Of a stretch of 64,000 bases of DNA, positions 26,930-36,850 are shown piece after piece (the stretch's first letter is position 1; every line of letters starts with the position of its first letter). This stretch comes from Bacteroidota bacterium (GTDB taxonomy: Bacteria > Bacteroidota > Bacteroidia > Chitinophagales > Saprospiraceae): positions 1-64,000 of the forward strand of contig JAFMBH010000003.1 in assembly GCA_017858735.1 (NCBI GenBank), in the 5' to 3' direction. The notes under the pieces are model-generated. The model did not search any database. It had not been told where the DNA came from and saw only the letters and a list, made by a program, of their open reading frames with translations. Both the position numbers and the translations under genes were made by a program.

Positions 26930-29569
26930 TCATCTTACCAACATAAAACTTCCTTGTTTCACAAATTCGCCCCCATTTTTCAAGACTAAGATTATTGAAT
27001 AAAGATAGGTATCATTACTCAGTTTAACATCTGATTTAGTTCCATTCCAGCCTAAATATTCATCATTTGGCTGAAAGCCTTCCCTTTTGAAAACCATTTC
27101 ACCATATCTATTGAAGATTTCAAACGACTTGACCTCTTTTATTTGTTCAGCATCAGCAAAGACAGTAATCAGATCATTAATTCCGTCACCATTTGGCGAA
27201 AAAACATTAGGAACAAATACAGAAAAAGTATTATCTACGGTAATTTGAGAAGTAACAGATTCTGTGCAACCAAAGACATTGGTTATCTGAACCCTTATAA
27301 GACCGCCTTTATCAGCTAAAATTTCAGGATTTAAGCATTGGTAACAACTCAGATTAAATTCAGGGCTCCAGGATAACGATTTTATTAAAGAAGCCGGAAT
27401 ATTAATCTGAGGTTGCAAGACAAATTTATCACCAAAAGATAGCTTAATAGCTGGCGGCAATTGAATCATTTTAGCATAAAGCGCAGGCATTATAAAATCA
27501 TGCACCAGCATACAATTCCTGTTATCACGAATGGTAAGAGAATAAGGATTACCTGGAATTAAATCATTAAAAATGGATTCGTCCTTAAAGGAAGAACCCA
27601 TATTCACAGAATATGTATATGGAGGAATTCCACCACCATTTCCAATTTGCAAGCTATTTGAGGTAAACTGAGAGCAATCAAAAACCAGTGGAGATAGCGG
27701 CGCTGGTTCCATAATTTCTGCCCCTGCAGAGGTTTTACAATTATTTACATCGACTATTGTAACAGTGTATATCCCTTTTCCCAAGCCTGAAGGATTTGGT
27801 AAATCAGGTAAGCCCCCGGACCAATTGAATTGATAGGGTGGCGTACCACCGCTAACCGCTACCAGAATTTTTCCATCTTTACCATTTGCACAACTTACTG
27901 AACTAGAAGTTGTTATTGTTTGCAAATTAAAATGTCTGATTTCTGCTATTCCTTGAAACTCTCCATCACATTCACCGTCTGAGAAAGCTAAGATTTGTAT
28001 TTTGCCTTTAGCGCCTGTTTTAATCAAATAATCATTATCCATCTGATTAGTAACCTGAACAGCGGGCAAACTATCAGCCTTCCAGGTAAATGAAAAAGGA
28101 GATTTACCATTAAAGACAACAGGAATTTCCGCTAATCCACCAGGGCAAATATCCATTATACCACTTATTTTAGCTTGAGGGGGAATTTTGCGTGATATTC
28201 TAATAGTATCAGATAGTTCCCTTTTACAATTATCTAAAACATTTAGCACTAAAAAAGTATCTTTTGGGGGTATGAATTTAATTTGAGAGGTTCTTAAACC
28301 ATTTCCCCACAAGTAGGAGTATGGAGGTACCCCGCCTATAGGATTTACATTTATGGTCAGCGTATCACCTAAACAAAAGGTAACATTTTTCAGACCATTC
28401 CTTAATTTGGAAACATCCTTAATGAACAACCTAGCTGTATCGGCAATACAAGCGCAAGGAAAATCGAGTTGTAAAATGAGCTCTTCCAGACCCTCCTCCT
28501 CATTATCGAGCAGTGTATTTATGGGTAAATCAACGAATAATTTATTTTCAGGAATGGTAATTTCTTTAGGTAATCTTTCAAAATCAAGCCCTTCTTTTGC
28601 TTTACTATCATTAGCCACCTTTATTTTTACGATGAGCGGTTGTTGAATATTATCTGCATTCAATCTATTCAACCTAAAAAAGCCATTAGTGCAACCTTCC
28701 TCAATAATTTGAGCTTCATCTTGAGAAGATCCATTTAATTTAGCCCCCCCACCGATATTGAAACTTTCCGCTTCCAGAAAAACCGCAGAATCAAACTTAC
28801 CATCAGATACATCGGCAATTAAAAGACGAATTCTATAGGTTTGGCAAGGAATTAACTTAAGTATAGCAGTCAATGGACGAGTAAAACCATCATATTGGAT
28901 TCTCTCCTGATTTGGGTTATATACCCAGGTTCTGTTGCAACGAGCGGCATCATCGGGATGCATATTATCTGTAAAAAACAGTTGGTTCTGATTATAATTT
29001 ATGGTATTAATGGAAACAAAAGCATTTGAACCTGGCACAAGAGCTACATTTTCACCTTTATTATTAAAGGAACCATTAATTCCTGGTCCACTAACAAAAA
29101 AGCCAAAAACATCATTAAATTTTTGACCAACATACTCACAATATTCATCCGAGGCGAAAACATATCTAAAATTCACAAAACTATCTAAAGGAACAAAATC
29201 AAATTCAATACCAACAACATCAAAAACAGGACCAGTAGCTAATTTCACTAAATCTACATCACTTGATACATCGCCAAAATCGGTAGTTATATCTCTTTTT
29301 TGATTAGGACCTTCAGCATTTTTAACATTTCCAGTAGAAAGAATGATACCCTTTTCTAATCCAATACTAGGTCTTCCCCCTTCAAAAAAACCAATGCCGG
29401 CCTTATTGCCGATAGACCGGATTTTAGAAATATTTTTACAGGCTCCATTAACGAAAACATCCTGAACGAGCTCCTCCGGAGAATAGGAATTATTTATTTT
29501 TATACTCTGACCATACAAGGTCAAAATATTAAAAACCAATATTAAAATGAAAAAAAATAAATTCCTCAT
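26930..29569 (-). CDS. T9SS cell-surface protein with choice-of-anchor L and SprB-like domains
   Basis: An 879-residue protein with a signal peptide (ends near TLYGQ). Residues ~25-270 form a choice-of-anchor L domain (SPEELVQDVFVNGAC, RSIGNKAGIGFFEGG, VFASDEYCEYVGQKFNDVFGFFVSGPG). A beta-rich region follows, containing two to four PKD/SprB-like repeats (SGGTPPYQFNWSGG, GGIPPYTYS). The C-terminus (about 790-879) is a gliding-motility-type T9SS type B sorting domain with VFVPNVFSPNGDGINDL and FNRYGEMVF. The protein should cross the outer membrane by T9SS and stay on the surface, probably as an adhesin. It is divergent from the 1906-residue repeat-protein gene across 123 bases; the two may be used together. 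Confidence 0.88.
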   Translation of the reverse strand: MRNLFFFILILVFNILTLYGQSIKINNSYSPEELVQDVFVNGACKNISKIRSIGNKAGIGFFEGGRPSIGLEKGIILSTGNVKNAEGPNQKRDITTDFGDVSSDVDLVKLATGPVFDVVGIEFDFVPLDSFVNFRYVFASDEYCEYVGQKFNDVFGFFVSGPGINGSFNNKGENVALVPGSNAFVSINTINYNQNQLFFTDNMHPDDAARCNRTWVYNPNQERIQYDGFTRPLTAILKLIPCQTYRIRLLIADVSDGKFDSAVFLEAESFNIGGGAKLNGSSQDEAQIIEEGCTNGFFRLNRLNADNIQQPLIVKIKVANDSKAKEGLDFERLPKEITIPENKLFVDLPINTLLDNEEEGLEELILQLDFPCACIADTARLFIKDVSKLRNGLKNVTFCLGDTLTINVNPIGGVPPYSYLWGNGLRTSQIKFIPPKDTFLVLNVLDNCKRELSDTIRISRKIPPQAKISGIMDICPGGLAEIPVVFNGKSPFSFTWKADSLPAVQVTNQMDNDYLIKTGAKGKIQILAFSDGECDGEFQGIAEIRHFNLQTITTSSSVSCANGKDGKILVAVSGGTPPYQFNWSGGLPDLPNPSGLGKGIYTVTIVDVNNCKTSAGAEIMEPAPLSPLVFDCSQFTSNSLQIGNGGGIPPYTYSVNMGSSFKDESIFNDLIPGNPYSLTIRDNRNCMLVHDFIMPALYAKMIQLPPAIKLSFGDKFVLQPQINIPASLIKSLSWSPEFNLSCYQCLNPEILADKGGLIRVQITNVFGCTESVTSQITVDNTFSVFVPNVFSPNGDGINDLITVFADAEQIKEVKSFEIFNRYGEMVFKREGFQPNDEYLGWNGTKSDVKLSNDTYLYSIILVLKNGGEFVKQGSFMLVR

Positions 29570-29644
29570 GTAATTTTAAAGAAATATAAACAGTTATTAT
29601 GTCCTTAAAAACGGTAAAATTATTGATAAATTGTTAAAAATCTG

Positions 29645-29672
29645 TTTGTAAGGAAAAATGAAATTATATTTG
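29645..29672 (+). promoter_or_regulatory. promoter of the giant repeat-protein gene
   Basis: TTTG (29645-29648) and TATATTTG (29665-29672) are 16 bases apart, slightly under the usual spacing. The -7 element is 20 bases before the start codon, so the leader is about 14 bases. Confidence 0.6.
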
Positions 29673-29692
29673 CAGAATAAAGAAAACATATC

Positions 29693-32600
29693 ATGCGCCC
29701 AATTCTAATTTTCCTTATCGTTTTTATACCTTTTTTTGCAGTTTCACAAATTAGAATAGGTAATTGTGGAAAATGGAAATACATCAGATTAAGTGATAGG
29801 GACACGGTGACGCAAACGTGCCCCGGTGATTTAAAAAATGACTGGAAATTTTTCACCTTTCAACCTGGAATCCCTCCTCTTCATATCGTTGTTACAGATA
29901 CTTTTGGAAACATAGAATTGGTCAGACCTTTTATGTCTGCAAATTTTGAAAATTTTAAACCAGGATTTTACCGGGTATATGGGTTATACTACCCATTTAC
30001 CTATTATTTGAAACCTGGTAAAAATATTTTCAAGGATACCATGGGTAGTTACTGTTATGGTTTCACTGAAAATTTTGTGCTTATCAATAACAACGTTCCA
30101 GATCCAGGTGAAATTTCTCTTTCAAAAGGTAATTTATCTAATTTAATATGCCCCAATGCAGAAACGGATCAAACGCTTCAATTTCAGACAAATAGTCCTT
30201 CACCATTATATACTTACTTACTCACCAACTCAAATAATCTTATTTTAGCCGTACAGAATAATGGGCTATTTGATTTCAAGAACCTACCATCTGGCAAATA
30301 TTATATTCATGGCCTGGCCTATACAGGTGCTCTTCAGGCTAAAATGGGACAAATACTTGATGCTGTTCCACTAAGTAAAAATTGTTTTACAAAGACCTTC
30401 AAGGCTGTTGAAATTGAAAAAAAATCTCCTTTGGGAGGTCAAATTTCTTTAGAAGATAGTCCATCGTCAAAAAAATATTTTTGCACCCAATTTGGGTCAA
30501 GCGACTCTATTACCATAAATCATTCCGGTGATTCCTACCTTAATTACTCTTTTTTGATATTGGACAGGAATAACAATGTTAAAGGGATAGAAAAAGAATC
30601 AAAAATTCAATTGAATAAATATCCTACGGGATCTTATAAAATAATTGGATTATCTCATCTTTCAGCACTACCAAATTTGCTTAATGAACCTTTAGCAAGG
30701 GTTATTTCTCTATTAAATTGCATAGATATTTCAGCTAATCAGATTGAATTATACATAGAAAATATTAATGTTTTAAATTTCAAATCTGCCCGAACAAAAG
30801 GAGATTCTATTTGGTGTGTCAATACTCCGGAAACCTTAAGTTTAACGGCTATTGGAACAGGTTCCGACAATGTACAATTGATATGGGTTGCAACCGATAG
30901 AACGGGAAAAGTATTGGGATTAAACAAAAATCCTGATTCTATTCCAATGAATAAGTTAAATGAAACACTATTTCAGTTTTATGCGCTGGCATACACAGGT
31001 AATTTAACTTTGAATATCGGCGATGATTTAAATAAATCAACAGTTTCTACCGGTTGTTATGATTTGTCAGAAACATTTTATTCTGTAAGAAAAAAAGAAA
31101 CCAGAGGCGGAATCGTTAGATTCTCAAACGCCAATCAATTAACAAATATATGCTTAGGTCCAACGTCGAATTATAATGTTCAGGCATCCAGATTTAACTC
31201 CTTGGGAGAAAAATATATTTATCTTTTAACCAATAGCCGAAATGAAATTATAAACACATCCGTCAGTGGACAATTTTCTTTAAACAACTTAAATACAGGC
31301 CAATATTCCATAAGTGGTCTATCCTACACAGGATCATTATCCTTTGGAACCGGCTCCAGAATGGATACCACTATTTTTAGTAATGAATGTTATAGTTTAT
31401 CTGAAAACACATTAATTTTTCAAAAAACCATTACTGATGGCGCAACGATTTCATTTGATGACGGTCAAACTGCGGTAAACACCTGTAAAGGCTTGAAGAA
31501 TAAAACTTTTGAGTTAAAAAACAATGCATTAATTACCCAGAAATATGCTTATGCTCTCACCAACGAATCAGGAAAAATCATACAGATTGAAAAAGGAAAT
31601 ACTCTGCAACTAAATGATTCTTCCTTGCTTGTTTATTACCTTCGAGGAATTGCTTATTCGGGTGAACTTACCTTAAAATTGGGAGACAACATAAATGGAA
31701 AATTTCTGTCAACAGGTTGTCATTCACTATCTAAAAATAGACTTACCATAAGTTTCGACGACATAAATGCCGGAACTATTACCGTTGAAAAATTAGTAAC
31801 TTGTATTTCTCCAAATGAAGTTAAAAGTATTCCAATAAATGTTACAGGTGCTGCAGGGAAGTATGCCTGGTTGTTATCTGACACCCTTAACCAATTACTG
31901 GAGGTTCAAACCAGCCTACTACCTTTTGTGAAAAGAGGGTTGCCAAATAAGTTGAGAATTTATGGTTTTTCTTATTTAGATCAGCCATCTTACCAAATTG
32001 GAAAATCCATTTTTCAACAAAATCATAACATTACCTGCTTTGAATTAACCCGGGGATATAAAGAAGTGACCTGGTCAGAATCTGATGGAGGAATTATTAC
32101 CGTTGTTGGGGCTGGTAACAGCATAACTATATGTCAGTCAGAGCTTTCAAAGCCTTTACAGCTTTCAAATACAAGTAATGCGGACGGAGATAAATATATA
32201 TATCTTATTGCCGATAAACAACAAAAATTATTGGCTACTTCTCCAAATAATAGTTTTGATTTAAGTGCTTTTAGCGGAGGTATTTACCAAATATACGGCC
32301 TCTCATACTCTGGTACCCTAAATTTGAAACCCGGCGATGTAATTCCAAAAGAGAATAGTGGCAGTGATTGTGAATCCTGGTCAAAAAATGCTATTTCTAT
32401 AGAAATAACAGCCACTTCCGTCGGTAAAATATCTTTTGTTGGGGAAAATAATAATGTGCAGATATGCGATAGGAAAAATGTACAATCATTAAGATTAAAT
32501 CCAATAGTAAGTAATGTGGCTAAAAAAACTTTCTTACTAACCAATGAAAATGGTAAAATATTAGCAATTTTCAATAACAACCAGCTGCCAAATATTGACA

Positions 32601-35413
32601 AAATAAATGATTTGGTTTTGAGGATATACGGACTGGGATACAATGGAACATTAAACGCCAAAATTGATTCAAATATATTAGGAAATAATCTAAGTTCGGG
32701 TTGTTTTCAATTATCCGAAAATTTTCTCTCTATAAATAGGAATAATATTTCAGGAGGATTTGTTTCCTTATCAAATAATCAAAATCAACAACAAATATGT
32801 CCAACGGACAGCGCTGCTAATTTGTTAACTTTTAGAAGTATTGCCGCACATGGTCAGAAATTAATTTATCTAATTACCAACGTAAATAATATAATACTAG
32901 ATAGTACTTCCAAAAATTCATATCATTTTACACAACAAGGTATTGGAGATTACAGAGTATATGGATTTTCCTACAACGGAGATTTTTCAGGTAAATTAGG
33001 TGCTTCCATAAATGACCCATCCTTATCAGAAGATTGTTTTGGTCTATCCTCAAATTACATATCTGTTGCGAAAAGGAATCCGGTGGCAGGATTCGTTGTT
33101 ATGGATGATGCCAATACGCTACTTCAAAATTGTCCATCTGATCAAAATTTTCCATTAAGGCAGATTAAAACCATAGGAAATAATTCTGGAAATCAATGTT
33201 TTGTAATAATTGATGGAAATCAGATTATCGTTGATATTTTATTTAGTCCGACGATTTACCCAACGGAGTACCCTTCAGGTAAATATAATATCGTATCCAT
33301 ATCATTTAATGGTACTTTAAACATTAAAAAAGGAGAAAAGTGGGGTATAAAAATACCTTCAAATTCCTGTTATTCCATATCTGGAAATGATGTTTCATTT
33401 TTAAATTTAGAACCTCAGGGAGGTATTATCAAAGTTGTTGAAGGAGATACATCAAACATTTGTATCGGTAATTCTGCACCTTCCCCCATTAAATTTTCTA
33501 AGGATAGTATCAATGAATTAACATATTCCTATTTAATAACCGACCAGTCAAATAGATACTTAGGACATTTTACAAATATTGATTTACTAAGTTTTGAGGA
33601 TTATTCTACGGGTAATATTAACGTCTGGGGTTTATCACACACGGGAAACATCACTTTACAAAAAGGAGATTCCATTTTAAAAAAGGATATTACAACTGGC
33701 TGTTTTCAGCTTTCAAAGAACTCCATTTCATTAAAACTAAATATATTCAGAGGGCATACAGTAAAAACGAATCTCAATACGGATTCTTTACTTATTTGCA
33801 CGGGTGACGGACTTCCAAATCTGGTTAATTTCTTAAGTTCTGATAGCTTGTCTGGTTTAAATTACCGATATGTACTCACTACCCTTACGAACAATATTAT
33901 ACAAGTTATTAATGGTAATTCCATAGATTTTGAAACTACAGGGTTAAGAGAAATGAGACTTTATAGTGTAGCATTTAACGGTAATTTCAACAGTCAGACA
34001 GGAGCATCCATTTTTAACACTAATCTTTCATCGGGATGTTTCAAAATATCTGATAATTTTATTAAAATATCAAGAGACAGGCCTACGAATCACAGGATTT
34101 TATTTTCAAATAATGACACCATACAAAAATTATGTCTGTCTAAATCAGGCTCAATTGCCAGATTAAAAAGTACATTCACAGGCAGAACAGGATACGTTTA
34201 CATTGTATTGAATAAATTCAATAACATAATAATGCTTAATGCTACTCAAAATATAGATATTGAAAAACTTGAAGATGGTGACTATCAAGTATATGGACTT
34301 TCTTATACAGGAAATCTGAATCTACGTGTAGGTAATACCTTTAAAACCGATGAAATCTTAGCTACGAGTTGTTTTAGATTATCGAGTAATTCTGTAAAAT
34401 TCTATAAGGGAGGCTATGCTGAAGGAGGTCAAATCAGCACTTTCCTATCCTCAAACACCTTATTTACCTGTCCAAAAGATGGTGTAGCTGATTTAATAGA
34501 TATTTCCGTTCCAAATAACCCGATAGGAACAAAATACCAATTTTTAATAACCGATAGTTTGAATAGATTATTTTATGCACCATTTGAAAATCAGTTAATC
34601 AATTTCGATAATACCCCCTCAGGGAATTATCGAATATATGGTATTGCCTATACTGGTTCACTGGGTTTTCAATTAGGAGCAAATATTTTAAATAATACCC
34701 TGGTGAATGCCTGCTTTGATTTATCAGATAATTACTTAGATATAAATCACAATAAGCCTGAAGCCGGACAAATTTCAAAAAAGGATGGAACGACTTCCAG
34801 GACCATTGTTGCTATAAATAACAATCAAAAGGATAGTATTTTATTAAAGGTAACCAATGCTAAACCGGTAAATGTTCCTTATATTTTTGTCATGGTAAAT
34901 GAGAATAACCTGATTGTTTCAGCTCAAAATGAGGCATTTAATTTAGACACACTCAAGATTGGCAGATACAGAATTTTTGGTGTAGCGAGTTCCAGTCCAA
35001 ACCTGTCTATAAATGTTGGAAAATCATTTTCAGACATTGGCAAAGCAGAAAATTGCATTTTAATTTCGTCAAATTTTTTAGAAGTGGATATCATTCCTAC
35101 TGCTGGTTCCCCCATTTTAAACAACATACTTATCGTTCCAGAAAAAGCACAACACATTTCGCTAAGTGCATTTCCTAACCCTGTAAATGATATTTTAACT
35201 GTGCAAATAAGGCACAATGAACATAAAAATGAACAGGCAACCTTAAGATTAACTCATATTTCAGGAAAAATACTATTTGAATTGAATACAGATTTAGGGA
35301 AGGGAGAGCAAATATTAACCATACCTATGGCAATGTATCCAGCTGGACTATACATTTTAACTGTTGATGCGGGAGAAAATCTATATACGGGAAAAATTAT
35401 CAAGACGGAATAA
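29693..35413 (+). CDS. giant secreted repeat protein with T9SS type A sorting domain
   Basis: A 1906-residue protein with a signal peptide cleaved near FFAVSQ. Nearly the whole chain is 16 tandem units of about 110 residues. Each unit starts with an I-C-x-G/P motif, continues through the strand pattern Y-x-Y-L-I-T-N, then G-x-Y-x-I-Y-G-L-S-Y-T-G-x-L, and ends with S-x-x-C-F-x-L-S-x-N. Two cysteines therefore occur per unit; the last unit has lost the first one. The final ~75 residues (LSAFPNPVNDILTVQI ... AGLYILTVDAG) are a T9SS type A sorting domain. The protein is likely a long filament-like surface or matrix adhesin stabilised by one disulfide per repeat. I do not recognise the unit as a named domain. 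It is divergent from the choice-of-anchor L protein gene. Confidence 0.88.
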   Translation: MRPILIFLIVFIPFFAVSQIRIGNCGKWKYIRLSDRDTVTQTCPGDLKNDWKFFTFQPGIPPLHIVVTDTFGNIELVRPFMSANFENFKPGFYRVYGLYYPFTYYLKPGKNIFKDTMGSYCYGFTENFVLINNNVPDPGEISLSKGNLSNLICPNAETDQTLQFQTNSPSPLYTYLLTNSNNLILAVQNNGLFDFKNLPSGKYYIHGLAYTGALQAKMGQILDAVPLSKNCFTKTFKAVEIEKKSPLGGQISLEDSPSSKKYFCTQFGSSDSITINHSGDSYLNYSFLILDRNNNVKGIEKESKIQLNKYPTGSYKIIGLSHLSALPNLLNEPLARVISLLNCIDISANQIELYIENINVLNFKSARTKGDSIWCVNTPETLSLTAIGTGSDNVQLIWVATDRTGKVLGLNKNPDSIPMNKLNETLFQFYALAYTGNLTLNIGDDLNKSTVSTGCYDLSETFYSVRKKETRGGIVRFSNANQLTNICLGPTSNYNVQASRFNSLGEKYIYLLTNSRNEIINTSVSGQFSLNNLNTGQYSISGLSYTGSLSFGTGSRMDTTIFSNECYSLSENTLIFQKTITDGATISFDDGQTAVNTCKGLKNKTFELKNNALITQKYAYALTNESGKIIQIEKGNTLQLNDSSLLVYYLRGIAYSGELTLKLGDNINGKFLSTGCHSLSKNRLTISFDDINAGTITVEKLVTCISPNEVKSIPINVTGAAGKYAWLLSDTLNQLLEVQTSLLPFVKRGLPNKLRIYGFSYLDQPSYQIGKSIFQQNHNITCFELTRGYKEVTWSESDGGIITVVGAGNSITICQSELSKPLQLSNTSNADGDKYIYLIADKQQKLLATSPNNSFDLSAFSGGIYQIYGLSYSGTLNLKPGDVIPKENSGSDCESWSKNAISIEITATSVGKISFVGENNNVQICDRKNVQSLRLNPIVSNVAKKTFLLTNENGKILAIFNNNQLPNIDKINDLVLRIYGLGYNGTLNAKIDSNILGNNLSSGCFQLSENFLSINRNNISGGFVSLSNNQNQQQICPTDSAANLLTFRSIAAHGQKLIYLITNVNNIILDSTSKNSYHFTQQGIGDYRVYGFSYNGDFSGKLGASINDPSLSEDCFGLSSNYISVAKRNPVAGFVVMDDANTLLQNCPSDQNFPLRQIKTIGNNSGNQCFVIIDGNQIIVDILFSPTIYPTEYPSGKYNIVSISFNGTLNIKKGEKWGIKIPSNSCYSISGNDVSFLNLEPQGGIIKVVEGDTSNICIGNSAPSPIKFSKDSINELTYSYLITDQSNRYLGHFTNIDLLSFEDYSTGNINVWGLSHTGNITLQKGDSILKKDITTGCFQLSKNSISLKLNIFRGHTVKTNLNTDSLLICTGDGLPNLVNFLSSDSLSGLNYRYVLTTLTNNIIQVINGNSIDFETTGLREMRLYSVAFNGNFNSQTGASIFNTNLSSGCFKISDNFIKISRDRPTNHRILFSNNDTIQKLCLSKSGSIARLKSTFTGRTGYVYIVLNKFNNIIMLNATQNIDIEKLEDGDYQVYGLSYTGNLNLRVGNTFKTDEILATSCFRLSSNSVKFYKGGYAEGGQISTFLSSNTLFTCPKDGVADLIDISVPNNPIGTKYQFLITDSLNRLFYAPFENQLINFDNTPSGNYRIYGIAYTGSLGFQLGANILNNTLVNACFDLSDNYLDINHNKPEAGQISKKDGTTSRTIVAINNNQKDSILLKVTNAKPVNVPYIFVMVNENNLIVSAQNEAFNLDTLKIGRYRIFGVASSSPNLSINVGKSFSDIGKAENCILISSNFLEVDIIPTAGSPILNNILIVPEKAQHISLSAFPNPVNDILTVQIRHNEHKNEQATLRLTHISGKILFELNTDLGKGEQILTIPMAMYPAGLYILTVDAGENLYTGKIIKTE
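29800..35090 (+). repeat. 16 tandem protein-coding repeats of about 330 bases
   Basis: The units are recognised at protein level by the G-L-S-Y-T-G and C-F-x-L-S-x-N landmarks. DNA identity between units looks low, which indicates old duplications rather than recent slippage. The boundaries are approximate. Confidence 0.8.
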
Positions 35414-35416
35414 AAT

Positions 35417-36049
35417 TTATGCCTTAGATTTCTTTTTGTAGTCTTTTATAAACAATTTATGATCAAAGGACTCATAATCGGAGGGAGTGTTTGAGGCTAC
35501 AATAAGGAGAGTATTTTTAGGTAGGCTACTAATACTCTCTGAGTACCAATCAGCACCTTCCACATCGAGATTTGTAGTAGGTTCATCTAATAGTACAAGT
35601 GGAACATCTGAAAAAAGAGCGAGACCCAGTTTAACCCGTTGTTTCATTCCTGAAGAAAAAAATTTCAACGGTTTATTTGCTGATTTCTGAAGTTTAAGAA
35701 TCTCCATAAAATCACGCACCTTCATTTTGTTCCTAAAAGGTTTAAATTGAGCTTGAAATTCAACAGATTCTGCCAGCGTAAACTCCTCTATAAGGTCCAT
35801 ATAAGGAGCAGCGAAGGAAATATATTTATATAATTGATCCAAAGGAATCAAGGTATCATTAAAAAAGGGTTGTAATTTTCCCTGGCTGGGTGTGAGATGA
35901 CCGGAAAGAATTTTCAAGAGTGTTGATTTACCCGAACCATTTGGACCAATCAAGGCATATTTCTGACCTTCATTAAATTGAAAATCAATTTTTTTAAAAA
36001 TCCAATCCGGAGGAAATTTTTTTCCTATATTATTGAGAACTAGTTTCAT
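35417..36049 (-). CDS. ABC transporter ATP-binding protein
   Basis: A 210-residue ABC ATPase domain: Walker A IGPNGSGKSTLL (~residues 34-45), a Q-loop region near ISFAAPYMD, signature FSSGMKQRVKLGLAL, and Walker B VLLDEPTTNLD. No membrane domain is fused or adjacent, so the permease, if any, is elsewhere. The start overlaps the end of lpxA by 20 bases, which couples it to lipid A synthesis. It may energise a lipid or LPS-related exporter, but that is inference from position. Its stop codon is 3 bases from the end of the convergent repeat-protein gene, with no terminator between. Confidence 0.9.
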   Translation of the reverse strand: MKLVLNNIGKKFPPDWIFKKIDFQFNEGQKYALIGPNGSGKSTLLKILSGHLTPSQGKLQPFFNDTLIPLDQLYKYISFAAPYMDLIEEFTLAESVEFQAQFKPFRNKMKVRDFMEILKLQKSANKPLKFFSSGMKQRVKLGLALFSDVPLVLLDEPTTNLDVEGADWYSESISSLPKNTLLIVASNTPSDYESFDHKLFIKDYKKKSKA

Positions 36050-36848
36050 GAGTTAGAGACACTTGGTCTGTTTTAAATCTGGCTATCATAGATTTTGATT
36101 CACTAAAAAAGGAGATGATTTCATCTTTGAAGACAGACGGCTGCATTGAATCCTTTATAAAGGAGATACCAACATTAAAACTACTATTTCGGACAAAAAT
36201 GACATTATAAATATATTTTATTTCTTCAATTTCAGCTAATTGAAAGCCCTTCCTCTCCAAGCCTATATGATTAATGCCGATATAAGAAAGAGGTTCTCTG
36301 GCGACTCTAACAAAAGGCGGAACATTATTTCGAACAAGTCCGGCACCAGCGACGAAGCTGAATCTTCCTATTTTACAAAATTGCTGAACGAGCACATTAC
36401 CACCCAATACGGCATGGTCATTAATATGGACATGACCAGCTAATTGAACGCCATTGGATAAAATAACATGATCTCCAATGATGCAATCATGAGCCACATG
36501 AACGTAAGCCATAATAAGGCAATGACTTCCAACGATAGTAGTACCCGTTTCCTGGGTACCCCTATTGAGGGTGGCACCTTCCCTAATAACCGTTTTGTCA
36601 CCAATAACCAGGGTACTATATTCACCTTTAAATTTAAGATCCTGAGGAACAGCGCCTAATACAGCGCCGGGAAAAACCTCACAAAAATTGCCTAGTCTGG
36701 TACCAGATAAAACAGTCGCATTGGGACCAATTTTGCAATAATCTCCAATGACAACATCTTTATCAACATAACTGAAAGGTAATACAATGGAACCAATCCC
36801 TATTTTGGCATCAGGATGAATAAATGACAAAGAAGATTGGTCTGTCAT
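36030..36848 (-). CDS. lpxA: acyl-ACP--UDP-N-acetylglucosamine O-acyltransferase
   Basis: A 272-residue cytoplasmic enzyme for the first step of lipid A synthesis, moving a hydroxyacyl chain to the 3-OH of UDP-GlcNAc. The N-terminal two thirds is a left-handed beta helix of hexapeptide repeats starting with IHPDAKIGIGSIVLP. The catalytic histidine lies in YVHVAHDCIIGDHVIL, and the C-terminal helical part carries VRVAREPLSYIGINHIGLERKGF, as in LpxA. The gene follows lpxC-fabZ by 2 bases and overlaps the ABC ATPase gene. Confidence 0.95.
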   Translation of the reverse strand: MTDQSSLSFIHPDAKIGIGSIVLPFSYVDKDVVIGDYCKIGPNATVLSGTRLGNFCEVFPGAVLGAVPQDLKFKGEYSTLVIGDKTVIREGATLNRGTQETGTTIVGSHCLIMAYVHVAHDCIIGDHVILSNGVQLAGHVHINDHAVLGGNVLVQQFCKIGRFSFVAGAGLVRNNVPPFVRVAREPLSYIGINHIGLERKGFQLAEIEEIKYIYNVIFVRNSSFNVGISFIKDSMQPSVFKDEIISFFSESKSMIARFKTDQVSLTHETSSQ

Positions 36849-36850
36849 AA

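Noticed and set aside
32284..32661. 125-codon minus-strand ORF inside the giant repeat gene
   Set aside because: The plus-strand frame is continuous with clear repeats; the antisense ORF is a by-product.
29800..35090. CRISPR array or DNA satellite
   Set aside because: The periodicity is at protein level in units of about 330 bases with low DNA identity and no spacers.
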